Positions 17,273-29,125 of a DNA stretch of 64,000 bases are shown in pieces (positions within the stretch are counted from its first letter, which is position 1; every line of letters begins with the position of its first letter). Origin of the DNA: Deltaproteobacteria bacterium (GTDB lineage: Bacteria; Myxococcota; Kuafuiibacteriia; Kuafuiibacteriales; Kuafuiibacteriaceae); NCBI GenBank assembly GCA_020632995.1, contig JACKEN010000003.1, forward strand, positions 124,001 to 188,000, written 5' to 3'. A program made the translations under genes and the position numbers. Under the pieces are notes generated by a model. The model saw only the letters and a list, made by a program, of their open reading frames with translations. It made no database searches and had not been told where the DNA came from.

Positions 17273-19126
17273 ATGCGGGTCCACTCGGAGTCCGGAGCGG
17301 ACCAGGACGGCCGATCTCGGCGCGATCCCTGGCCCAAGGACGCCGCTCCGATCCGGTGCACCTCGCTCCAGCCGCTCCCGTTCGTCACGCAAGGCCTCGG
17401 CACCCCTCTGCACGCCCCGGAGCCTCGGCGGGACGTGACCCGCCCCCCCGCGAGCCTGCAGCTCAAGCCGAACACCGGGATCCGGCCTCCGCCCGGCTAC
17501 TGGGCGACGAAGGCGATCCAGGTGGGCCTCCGGGCCCCGGAGACCACCGTCGCCACCCGGGCCGCGCTGTGGGCGGCGGAGCAGGGCCGGGTGGCAGGGC
17601 GTGGGGCGCCGCTGCCGGAGTCCCTCCACCCCGCGACGCAGGCCGCCCTCGATGCGCTCCGCCCGCGGTTCGGGCGCGCCCTGGTCCTCGACCAGCTCCT
17701 CCGGGACTCCTCGTCGGCCCACCTCGCCACCCTGGATCGCGCGCTGGGCCAGGGGGCCGGACCGGGGCTCGCGGACATCCGCTCGCTCCGGGAGCTGGTG
17801 TCGAGGACCTACAAGGCGGACGCGCGCAGGGCGGCGCTGCGGACGGTGGACGAGCACCTCGCCCAGGCCCGCCGGCTCCCTCACGAGACCCTGCACGACC
17901 TGATCGCTGACCCCACCGGGCTCCGGGGGCACAGCGTGGACGGGCGCATCCCCAACTCGATCGACAAGGTGCTGAGCATCCGGCGCCTGGGCCGGATGGG
18001 GAAGGCCGACCTGGTGAACCACCACGAGGTCACCACCTTCAACCGGGCTCAGGTCTACGCCGGCGGCAAGGAGGCTTTCAGGGCAATCCTCCAGGCGGTC
18101 GGCCAGGCCAAGTCATCGATCCACATCTCCTACTTCATCCTGAAGAACGACCGGAGCGGGAACGCGCTGGTCGACCTGCTCATCAAGCGGGCCCGGGAGG
18201 GCGTCAGGGTCAGGGTGCAGCTGGACGAGGCGGGCGCGCTCCTGGCCGGGCACCCGCCGGGCCGCGTGATCCAGAAGCTGCGCGGGGGCGGGGTGCACGT
18301 GGTGTGCAACCGCGTGGTGGACGCCGATCGGCAGATGCGGCCCTTCAACCGCCCCGATCACCGCAAGCAGGTCATCATCGACGGGCGCACGGCCTTCACG
18401 GGAGGCCTGAACATCGGCGACGACTACATCCACGACTGGCAGGACGTGGTGATGCTGGCGGAGGGCGACGTGGTCCACCAGCTCCAGGCCGACTGGATGC
18501 TCAACTGGATGGCCCTGCACGGCGAGCTGGACCCGGGCCTCGACGACGAGGGCTTCCGCAAGCGCTACTTCCCGGCCCAGGGGCGGGTGGGGACCTGCCG
18601 GATCAAGCTCGCCCAGACCATCCCGGGCGAGAGTCAGGAGATCCGGCGCGCGGTCCTCAACATGATCGGCGAGGCCCAGCACAGCATCCGCGTCGCCACC
18701 CCGTACCTGACCTCGCTCGAAGTGCAGGAGGCCTTGCTCCGCGCGGCCCACCGCGGGGTGCGGATCCAGCTGGTCCTGCCGGGCGAGAACAACCACAAGA
18801 CGTGTGAGATCGCGGCCTGGAACGCCCTGAGGGCGCTCATGCGGGCGGGGGTCGAGGTCTACGTGTACCCGGGGATGAGCCACGGCAAGGTGATGGTGGT
18901 CGACGACACCCTCACCACCATGGGCACCGCGAACATGGACGACCTGAGCCTGGTCTCGAACTACGAGATGAACCTGAACTCCGACGACCGCGGGCTGGCC
19001 CAGCAGGTGGTCAAGCAAGTCTTCGAGCGGGACATCGCTCGGTCTCGCCAGCTCCGCCCGGACGACGTCACCCTGGGCCGGGTGATCGGCGCCCACGCGA
19101 TGCGGCCCTTCACCGGGCTGCTCTGA
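17273..19126 (+). CDS. Phospholipase D superfamily protein (cardiolipin synthase-like) with unknown N-terminal domain
   Basis: 617 residues. Two complete HKD motifs define the PLD fold: H363-K365-D370 (HRKQVIIDG) and H537-K539-D544 (HGKVMVVDD), each followed by a GLN/TANMD-type segment. The arrangement is that of bacterial cardiolipin synthases, which move a phosphatidyl group between lipids via a phosphohistidine. Unlike those enzymes it has no N-terminal membrane helices; instead about 260 residues of Arg/Ala/Leu-rich helical sequence precede the catalytic half. The role could be lipid synthesis or a soluble phospholipase/nuclease; the sequence alone does not decide. It faces the lipoprotein gene at 19142 with only 15 bp between stops. 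Confidence 0.85.
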   Translation: MRVHSESGADQDGRSRRDPWPKDAAPIRCTSLQPLPFVTQGLGTPLHAPEPRRDVTRPPASLQLKPNTGIRPPPGYWATKAIQVGLRAPETTVATRAALWAAEQGRVAGRGAPLPESLHPATQAALDALRPRFGRALVLDQLLRDSSSAHLATLDRALGQGAGPGLADIRSLRELVSRTYKADARRAALRTVDEHLAQARRLPHETLHDLIADPTGLRGHSVDGRIPNSIDKVLSIRRLGRMGKADLVNHHEVTTFNRAQVYAGGKEAFRAILQAVGQAKSSIHISYFILKNDRSGNALVDLLIKRAREGVRVRVQLDEAGALLAGHPPGRVIQKLRGGGVHVVCNRVVDADRQMRPFNRPDHRKQVIIDGRTAFTGGLNIGDDYIHDWQDVVMLAEGDVVHQLQADWMLNWMALHGELDPGLDDEGFRKRYFPAQGRVGTCRIKLAQTIPGESQEIRRAVLNMIGEAQHSIRVATPYLTSLEVQEALLRAAHRGVRIQLVLPGENNHKTCEIAAWNALRALMRAGVEVYVYPGMSHGKVMVVDDTLTTMGTANMDDLSLVSNYEMNLNSDDRGLAQQVVKQVFERDIARSRQLRPDDVTLGRVIGAHAMRPFTGLL

Positions 19127-19141
19127 GGGGTCTGCTACCGG

Positions 19142-20112
19142 TCAGCGCCGGATGATCAGGCTGTTGGCGCGGCCGTCGGACAGGAAGTAGTCGTCGGCGC
19201 GGTCGCCCATCGAGGTACGGCCGGCGGTGGTCCCGCGGTCCTGGGTGTGGATGACCAGGGTCTCGTGCTCGACGCCGTCGGCGCCCGCACGGGTCAGGCC
19301 GGGCTTGTCGAGGGCGGCCTCCATCGCCGCCACCACCTCGGGGGTCAGCCAGCGGCCAGCGGGGATGCCCACGACCACGTCGGAGGCGCCCGAGCGGGCC
19401 AGGCCGGTCACCAGGTCGGCGGGGCGCTCGTCTCGGAGCTCGACCACCACGTAGTCCTGGCTCGTGCCGCGCTGCACCAGGCCGTCACGTCGGCAGCCGA
19501 GGCGGGCGGGATCGCCGTCGGGGTCGGTGGCGTCGCCGGAGTTCGAGCACTTCGGGGACGCGGGGTCGCCGTCGGGATCGGTGGCGGAGGCCGGGTCGAC
19601 CGCGGGGTCGCCGTCGGGATCGGTGGCGCTCACCTCGGCGCTGAGGGCGGAGGCGCCGCCGCTCACCCGCTCCTCGTAGAGGCGCGCGCGCACCACGACC
19701 GATGCGTCGCCGAGCTCGGGGGTGCGATCGATGCGCAGGTAGACGGCGAGGTCATCGTCGTCCGCGAACTGGGTCGGGAACGGGATCTCGAGGCCGGCCT
19801 CGACCCCGCCCGCCTGCACGACCTGGTCGTTGCCGAGCAGCACCAGACCACCCGCCGGAATACGCGGATCCGCGCCCAGGAGGCGCACGTCGGCCACGTT
19901 GAGCTGGATGTCCTCGATGACGAAGCGGTCGAGGAGGGCCTGGTCGAAGACGGAGACGTCCAGGGCCGCGTTGAGGGTGATCTTGGCCTCGCGGGTGGCC
20001 GGCGCGGCCAGGTCCGCGGTGAGGCTCGGCGCCGACTCGGTGCCACAGGCCAGCACCGTGAAGGAGGTCAGCGCCACCGCCGCGGCCTGGAAAGCTTGCT
20101 TGCGAATCACGT

Positions 20113-20116
<4 letters not shown>
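19142..20116 (-). CDS. Lipoprotein with repeated ATDPDGDPA segments
   Basis: 324 residues from ATG at 20116, overlapping the stop of the upstream regulator by ATGA. Lipobox LTVLAC lies near residue 24. The middle carries three copies of ATDPDGDPA, encoded by a 27-bp DNA repeat; the alternating Asp/Gly resembles calcium-binding linkers. The flanking parts look beta-rich and match no family I can name. Translation appears coupled to the sigma-54 activator gene, so the protein may be its partner or target. Confidence 0.8.
19506..19628 (-). repeat. Three copies of a 27-bp repeat encoding ATDPDGDPA
   Basis: Copies at 19506-19532, 19560-19586 and 19602-19628 differ at only a few bases. All are in frame, spaced by 27 and 15 bp, and inside the lipoprotein gene. 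Confidence 0.9.
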
Positions 20117-24039
<3,923 letters not shown>

Positions 24040-24215
24040 GCCGTACGGATCCCGTCGCAAGGAGTATGCCGCGTGTCACGATCCGAACGGAATCCCCTCC
24101 GGGCCCGACAGGCCGGGATCGCACGCCAGACCGCGGGTTTACGCGGGGCTCTGGCGTCTCCGGAGACGATCGGGGTGTTCGTTTCCTATCAGCGAACGCG
24201 CGGGCGGGCTGCCCG

Positions 24216-24818
24216 ATGTCCAATGTGGGATCGCGTGCTACGTCGATCCCCGTGCGGCTCCTTGCTCTCGCCCTGCTCCTCCTGACGGCCTGCGGGGGGC
24301 GCCTCGACGCGATCGAGGTCCCGAGCAACACCAACAACAACAGCGCTACATGTCAGGCCCAGGACTACCAGGCGGCGGTGGTGGCGTTCTGCGAGACCCA
24401 GAACCCGCCCGCGCCGGGTGCGGGCGAGCGCGGCGCGAGCTGCGCCGACGACACCCAGTGCAGCTCGGGGCTCTGCCTCGAGCCCTTCGGGAGCGCGGCC
24501 TACTGCACGGTGCCGTGCCCCAACGGAGGCGAGTGCGGGCAGGGCTACAGCTGCCAGGACAGCGGCACCGTAGGCCCGGTCTGCTACCAGGGGGTGTGCG
24601 TCTACGGCGGGTCGGACAAGGCAGCTTGCGTCTCGGCGCTGACGGCGGAGATCGAGGAGGGCTGCAGGAGCGCTTGCACCGGACCGGTCAACGGCTGGGT
24701 GCGGTGCCTGGCGGGGGCCGGGCGACTGTGCGGGGTCGAGGACGCAGATCAGGCCTGTGGGGCGGAGCGGGGCCTGTTGGAGTCGTGCTGCCCGGGGTGC
24801 AGCCGCTTCGAGTGGTGA
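24216..24818 (+). CDS. Small Cys-rich lipoprotein
   Basis: 200 residues from ATG at 24216; an upstream in-frame ATG would put 50 non-hydrophobic residues before the signal peptide and was rejected. The lipobox LLTAC is near residue 25. The mature part has about 20 cysteines and a block GASCADDTQCSSGLCL of the type seen in eukaryotic-like and myxobacterial Cys-rich repeats. Function unknown. It is divergent from the sigma-54 activator and ends just before the retron region. Confidence 0.8.
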   Translation: MSNVGSRATSIPVRLLALALLLLTACGGRLDAIEVPSNTNNNSATCQAQDYQAAVVAFCETQNPPAPGAGERGASCADDTQCSSGLCLEPFGSAAYCTVPCPNGGECGQGYSCQDSGTVGPVCYQGVCVYGGSDKAACVSALTAEIEEGCRSACTGPVNGWVRCLAGAGRLCGVEDADQACGAERGLLESCCPGCSRFEW

Positions 24819-24821
24819 GGC

Positions 24822-24839
24822 ATCCCCCATTCGGGGGAT
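24822..24839 (+). terminator. Short hairpin between lipoprotein gene and retron RNA
   Basis: ATCCCCC and GGGGGAT pair perfectly around ATTC, 3 bp after the stop of the lipoprotein gene. No T-run follows. It separates that gene from TTGACC (24844-24849), which lies 28 bp before the predicted start of the retron RNA and could be a -35 box; no good -10 box is visible. Confidence 0.5.
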
Positions 24840-24877
24840 CGCGTTGACCGGCCCGCCGGGTTCGGCGAAGCTCGGGC

Positions 24878-25024
24878 GGCGAAGCACTCCGAGTGATGGG
24901 GTCTTGGACCTCCCTCCGGGGGACCCCCGGGGGCGTAAACTGAGCTTGCATCTACGTCACCGCGGCCTCGGTCCGCGGTCACGGACGGCAGCCGCGGCAG
25001 ACCGGCGAGTCGGGGTGCTTCGCC
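24878..25024 (+). ncRNA. Predicted retron msr-msd RNA
   Basis: GGCGAAGCACTCC (24878-24890) and GGGGTGCTTCGCC (25012-25024) can form a 13-bp helix with one G-U pair, enclosing 121 nt. Its second arm ends 9 bp before the reverse transcriptase ATG. This is the layout of a retron, where the a1/a2 repeats close the RNA that primes and templates branched msDNA. Just after a1 lies GAGTGATG, whose first G's are candidates for the branching residue. Inside are hairpins GGTC-TTG-GACC (24900-24910) and CCGGGGG-A-CCCCCGG (about 24917-24931), then a longer stem-loop, CGT-C-ACCGCGG / CCGCGGT-C-ACG (24955-24983), suited to the msd part. The helix and position are seen; the retron role is inferred from the adjacent enzyme. 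Confidence 0.6.
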
Positions 25025-25033
25025 TCTTGCACC

Positions 25034-26485
25034 ATGCCTGAGCCGGGTCACCGCCATCCAGTAGAGGAGGCGCGGACGATCGCGCGTGCCCTGTTGAGTT
25101 CGGACTGGTCAGCCGGGGGGATGCTGGACGTGCTCCGGCAGGGGCGCCCCGGGCCGAGCCCGTTCTGGGTAGGGCTCGTGGCGCGGGTGCGCGACGCGTT
25201 CGGCCCGACCTCGCCTCCGCCGACGCTCGACGCGCTGACCCGGATGCTCGCCGAGGATCCCATCTTCGACGAAGACTACCGCGCCGAGATGGCGCTGCTC
25301 ACCGAGGCCGACGGCTGGAAGACGCCCCCGTACGTCGACCGCCTGATCTTCAGGCCGGTGGGCTCGAGGTTCCGGCCCGGGGCGGCGGCGGCGGAGTGGC
25401 CGGTGCCCCGGCTGGAGTCCGTCCCAGAGCTGGCGGCACACCTCGAGGTGCCAGAGGCGACCCTGGAGGGTTGGGCGGACGTGGGGGGCTGGCTCGGGCG
25501 GTACCCCAGCGATCGGCGGCAGCACTACGTGCGGCGCTGGATTCCTGGGGTCCCGGGCCGGCGGAGCCGTCCCACCCCTCTCCGCCGGGCTGCGCCTGGC
25601 TGCGCGCCCTGCTTGCGGAGCTCGGGGGGCAGCGGGCCACGCCTCATCGAGGCGCCCAAGACCCAGCTCGCGAAGATGCAGCGACGCATCCTGCGCAGCA
25701 TCCTCGACCTCGTGCCCGTTCATCCGGCGGCGCACGGCTTCGTCCGGGGCCGCTCGATCCGGACCCACGCCGCGCGGCACGTGCACATGCAGGTCGTCCT
25801 GCGCTTCGACCTCCGCCGCTTCTTCCCCTCGGTGCAGGCGCCCCGGGTGCAAGGCCTGTTTCGCTACCTGGGCTACCCCGAGGAGGTCGCGCGCCTGCTC
25901 GCGGGCCTGTGCACCACGATCACGCCCCACGACGTCTTCCCGCCGCGGACCGCGGCCGACGTGCGCCAGCTGTACCGCCAGCGGCACCTCCCGCAGGGTG
26001 CCCCGACCTCTCCCGCCCTGGCGAACCTGCTCTGCCTCGGGCTGGACAGACGGATGATGGGCCTCGCCCGCGCCTTCGACGCCGGCTACTCCCGCTACGC
26101 GGACGATCTCGTCTTCAGCGGCGGTGCAGCGCTGGCCGCGCGCAGCCGGCGCTTCGGGGGCTTCGTGGCGCGGGTGGTGGAAGAGGAGGGCTTCCTGCTC
26201 AACCACGACAAGACGCGCCGCATGCCGAGGAGTGGCCGTCAGGAGGTCACCGGCCTCGTGGTCAACCAGGGCCCCGCCTACCCGCGGGACGAGTTCGATC
26301 GTCTGAAGGCCATCCTGCATCAGTGCGCGCTGGATGGTCCGGAGCGCCACAACCGGGAGGGCCACCCGGACTTTCGGGCCCACCTCCTCGGTCGGGTGAG
26401 CTTCGTCGAGAGCGTCGACCCTCGGCGGGGGGCGAAGCTGCGGGTGCGCTTCGAGCGGATCCGGTGGGGCTCATCCCAGCGGTAG
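25034..26485 (+). CDS. Retron-type reverse transcriptase with an in-frame 27-residue insert
   Basis: 483 residues. RT motifs are in order: RLIEAPK (203-209), HGFVRGRSI (234-242), catalytic Asp 259 in RFDLRRFFPS, LPQGAPTSPALAN (319-331), YADD at 355-358, and VTGLVVN at 405-411, the VTG signature of retron RTs. HAARH at 245-249 stands where retron RTs usually carry NAxxH. The 160-residue N-terminal extension also occurs in myxobacterial retron RTs such as the Mx162 enzyme of about 485 residues. The 80-bp repeat inserts about residues 170-197 between RRWIP and SGGSGPRLIEAPK, a loop position, so activity may survive. Retrons make branched RNA-DNA molecules and several act in phage defence. No known effector gene is adjacent. 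Its 3' end overlaps the convergent gene by 15 bp. Confidence 0.92.
   Translation: MPEPGHRHPVEEARTIARALLSSDWSAGGMLDVLRQGRPGPSPFWVGLVARVRDAFGPTSPPPTLDALTRMLAEDPIFDEDYRAEMALLTEADGWKTPPYVDRLIFRPVGSRFRPGAAAAEWPVPRLESVPELAAHLEVPEATLEGWADVGGWLGRYPSDRRQHYVRRWIPGVPGRRSRPTPLRRAAPGCAPCLRSSGGSGPRLIEAPKTQLAKMQRRILRSILDLVPVHPAAHGFVRGRSIRTHAARHVHMQVVLRFDLRRFFPSVQAPRVQGLFRYLGYPEEVARLLAGLCTTITPHDVFPPRTAADVRQLYRQRHLPQGAPTSPALANLLCLGLDRRMMGLARAFDAGYSRYADDLVFSGGAALAARSRRFGGFVARVVEEEGFLLNHDKTRRMPRSGRQEVTGLVVNQGPAYPRDEFDRLKAILHQCALDGPERHNREGHPDFRAHLLGRVSFVESVDPRRGAKLRVRFERIRWGSSQR
25540..25619 (+). repeat. 80-bp structured repeat, copy A, inside the reverse transcriptase gene
   Basis: Matches copy B (32525-32604, opposite orientation) at 72 of 80 positions. 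The first 39 bases are identical and all eight differences are transitions. Three nested or consecutive hairpins are predicted: CCGGCGGAG/CTCCGCCGG, GGGC(T)GCGC/GCGCGCCC, and CTGC-TT-GCGG. In copy B the corresponding stems are kept through G-U pairs. The similarity stops sharply at both ends. Confidence 0.9.
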
Positions 26486-27508
26486 GCTCGCGAGCTCGGG
26501 GAGCCAGATCTCGACCTGGTTGCCGGGCTCCGCGTCTCGGATGAGCGCGTACCCCGAGGCCGCCTCCGCCGCGAGCCTGGCGAAGGCGAAGCCGGGGCCG
26601 GCCACCCGGGGACCATTCGGAGCCGAATCGCCGAGCAGCGGCCCGCGAGGGATGGTCGCCACCTCACCGCCGTCACGCACCGCGATCCGCACGTGCGGGC
26701 CGGCGGCGCCTGCGGGGGCTTGGACGCGGACCGCTTCCACGAAGACGGTGGGCGGTCGGGCACTCGGCGGTCGGGCTTCGACGACCAGCGACAGGATCAG
26801 GGTGATGATGGTCCCCTCGAAAAGCGTCGTTGCGCCGAGGTCTTCGGCGAGGGAGAACTCGACGCCGGTCGAGGGCTGCCCCGACGGGGCCAGCAACTCG
26901 GCCGCGGCGCGGAGCGCGGGCGCCAGGGGGGTGCGGCAGCTGGGGTCGGCGAGTCGCCACATGGGCCTGATGATGCGGTAGATGTTCCCGACGACGCGGA
27001 GGGCCCCTTGGAGGTCTTCGCAGATGTCTTGGTCCTCGGCCGGAAGCTCGGCCTGGCGGAGGAACTCGACGTTCACCACGAGCACTTGGTAGAGGGTGAT
27101 CAGGTCCGTGAAGTACCTCCTCAAGAGCCACGCCTCATGGATCATGGACTGCATCTGCATGACCTGTGATCGATGCAGGTCATCTTGCGCCATCCCCGGG
27201 CCGTGCTCCGTCACCGTCACCACCGCCCCACCGTTGGGCGCGGGGGCTACGCTGACCAGGGCCGCACCGCCGTCCTCTCCCACCACGCGGAACGCGCCCC
27301 CGTCCCTCATCACCTCATCGACTCGCGCAACGGACAGGCCCAAGCAGGCAGCGAGCAGCGGCTGCGCCGCCATCCCCAACTCCGGGTGCGGAGCACCGAC
27401 GCGGCGGGCCCAAGCGGCGAAGGTGCCGTGGGTGGACGACAGGCGCAGCTCGCGGTCGAACCACGCGCGCCCTGAGCAGGAGTCCAAGCTGGTGCTCGAG
27501 ACGGTCAT
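26471..27508 (-). CDS. Histidine-kinase-like protein (HATPase-type C-terminus)
   Basis: 345 residues from ATG at 27508. The C-terminal part ends with GPGFAFARLAAEAASGYALIR and VEIWLPEL, the pattern of the last ATP-binding box of histidine-kinase ATPase domains. The N-terminal 125 residues look PAS-like (SVAPAPNGGAVVTVTEHG), and a long helical stretch (about 130-190) contains MIHEAW at the place of a phospho-accepting His. The canonical N and G1 boxes are weak, so catalysis is doubtful. It may be a divergent or dead sensor kinase. Stops of this gene and the reverse transcriptase overlap by 15 bp, convergently. Confidence 0.6.
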   Translation of the reverse strand: MTVSSTSLDSCSGRAWFDRELRLSSTHGTFAAWARRVGAPHPELGMAAQPLLAACLGLSVARVDEVMRDGGAFRVVGEDGGAALVSVAPAPNGGAVVTVTEHGPGMAQDDLHRSQVMQMQSMIHEAWLLRRYFTDLITLYQVLVVNVEFLRQAELPAEDQDICEDLQGALRVVGNIYRIIRPMWRLADPSCRTPLAPALRAAAELLAPSGQPSTGVEFSLAEDLGATTLFEGTIITLILSLVVEARPPSARPPTVFVEAVRVQAPAGAAGPHVRIAVRDGGEVATIPRGPLLGDSAPNGPRVAGPGFAFARLAAEAASGYALIRDAEPGNQVEIWLPELASLPLG

Positions 27509-27551
27509 GGTTTGGAGTATGCGTGATATCTCGAGGCCGTGGTTCGCGGGT

Positions 27552-28514
27552 TCACCACCACCCACGAGTGCGACCGAGGGCGTCGATGGCCTGGGCGAGC
27601 GCCCCTGGCTGGTGTCGGATCAGCCGCCCCGGCGCGAGCAGCGCGGCGGGCACCGCGTGGCCCGGGTGTAGGGGCTTGTCGGGATCCAGCCGCACCGGGA
27701 CCGAGCCCTCCGCGGCATAGGCGTCGAGGTCGAGGCTGTCGGGCCAGGTGTCGTTGTAGAGCACCGCGTCGAGGCGCGCGTCGCCGAGGTGGATGGCCAC
27801 CGTGCCCGCGAAGTCCGCGACGCTGTAGTCGGGGGTCTCGTTGGGCTTGGTCATGAGGTTGCAGATGTAGAGCAGCTTGGCGCGCCCCTCGGCCAGGGCC
27901 TCGCGCACGCCGCCCACGAGCAGGTTCGGGAGCACGCTGGTGTACAGATCGCCGGGGCCGAGCACCACCAGGTCGGCCTCGCGCAAGGCGTCCAGCGCGG
28001 GCGGGTAGCCCTGGGCGGGCGGGTCCAGGTACTCGCTGAGCACCGGGGCGTCCAACGCTTCACCCAAGCCGTCGAGCGAGGCCTCGCCGCGGAACACCCT
28101 GTCGTTCTCGAGGTGCACCACGAGGTCGGCGCGGTCCAGGGTCACCGGCAGCACCTGGTGGTCCACCGCGAAGATCTCGTGCAGGCGCGCCACCGTCTGG
28201 GCGGTGTCGCCGGTGAGCTCCTCGAGCGCGGCGAAGATCAGGTTGCGGACGGTGTGACCCTCGAGGCTCCCCCGCCCGAAGCGGTGCCCGAGGAGCTCCT
28301 TCATCGCGGTGGGGTGCGAGGACAGCGCGATGAGGCAGCGGGTGAAGTCGCCTGGCGGCAACAGGCCGTACTCGTCGCGCAGCCGGCCGGAGCTCCCGCC
28401 GGAGTCCATCATGGTGACGATGGCGGTGATCCGGGCGTCGAGGGTCCTGAGCCCGGTGAGCAGGGTGTAGTGGCCGGTGCCCCCGCCCAAGGTCACGATG
28501 TGCGGCTGTGGCAC
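27552..28514 (-). CDS. yvcK: YvcK/CofD-family UDP-GlcNAc-binding protein
   Basis: 320 residues, full family length. Near the N-terminus are TLGGGTGHYTLLTGL and VTMMDSGGSSGRLRDEYG followed by LPPGDFTRCL; further on are VVLGPGDLYTSVLPNLLV and YICNLMTKPNET, all signatures of YvcK (gluconeogenesis factor). In Bacillus the protein binds UDP-N-acetylglucosamine and is needed for cell shape on gluconeogenic carbon sources; it lies in the cytoplasm. It is not in the usual rapZ-whiA cluster here; the next gene on this strand starts 43 bp downstream. Confidence 0.95.
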   Translation of the reverse strand: MPQPHIVTLGGGTGHYTLLTGLRTLDARITAIVTMMDSGGSSGRLRDEYGLLPPGDFTRCLIALSSHPTAMKELLGHRFGRGSLEGHTVRNLIFAALEELTGDTAQTVARLHEIFAVDHQVLPVTLDRADLVVHLENDRVFRGEASLDGLGEALDAPVLSEYLDPPAQGYPPALDALREADLVVLGPGDLYTSVLPNLLVGGVREALAEGRAKLLYICNLMTKPNETPDYSVADFAGTVAIHLGDARLDAVLYNDTWPDSLDLDAYAAEGSVPVRLDPDKPLHPGHAVPAALLAPGRLIRHQPGALAQAIDALGRTRGWW

Positions 28515-28523
28515 GTGCCCAGT

Positions 28524-29012
28524 CTAGAACGTCAGGACGGCCTGCGCACCCCGGACCTCGCCGTCCACCATCATCGGCCCGAGCGTGAGCGGCGTGCCCT
28601 GAGCCTGGTCCATCATCTTGCCGCCGTCGTGGAACATCCGGCCGCCCACGAAGATGGCGATGGCGCTCACCACCATGGTGACCCCGCCGCCGATCACCAG
28701 CGCGGTCGAGGTGCCCTTGCCGTCGTTGGTCTGCCCGTCCGCGACGTCCCCGGAGCTCAGGCCGGTGAGCATGCCCGCTACCAGGAGCGAGGTGCCGGTC
28801 ACCCCGCCCACGATGCCGGTGGTGAGCACCACCACGCCGGTGGTCCGCAGCGACCTGCCCTTCTCGTACAGCTCAGGGGTGGTGCTCACGCCCGGGGCGG
28901 GCACGGTGGCGGGCCGAGCCGCGGGTGGGCCGTTGTCCGAGGCCGGGTCGGCGTGGGCGACGACCGGGGCACCGATCAGAGCGAGGGCGAGGGCGAGGGC
29001 AGGGTGGCGCAT
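28524..29012 (-). CDS. Secreted membrane protein of unknown function
   Basis: 162 residues from ATG at 29012. A signal peptide (ALALALALIGAPVVAHA) is followed by a Pro/Ala linker and two hydrophobic segments (about 57-85 and 102-125) separated by a polar Asp/Gly loop. The layout is that of small two-helix envelope proteins common in myxobacteria. No family recognised. It lies 9 bp upstream of yvcK on the same strand. Confidence 0.7.
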   Translation of the reverse strand: MRHPALALALALIGAPVVAHADPASDNGPPAARPATVPAPGVSTTPELYEKGRSLRTTGVVVLTTGIVGGVTGTSLLVAGMLTGLSSGDVADGQTNDGKGTSTALVIGGGVTMVVSAIAIFVGGRMFHDGGKMMDQAQGTPLTLGPMMVDGEVRGAQAVLTF

Positions 29013-29125
29013 GGTCTTGGAGGAGGCAGCATACCTCGTGCCAGGTCTGATCAGGGGGCCTACGCTCCTGTTTCGCGGGCCGGCGCGGGGTGGGTCGGGC
29101 AGCGGTGTCGCGATCGGCAAGGCAG

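Noticed and set aside
19506..19628. CRISPR-like repeats
   Set aside because: Only three copies, spaced 15 and 27 bp, in frame within a coding gene with no cas genes nearby.
26471..27508. Kinase-like gene as the retron effector
   Set aside because: It is convergent, not co-transcribed, and resembles no known retron effector.
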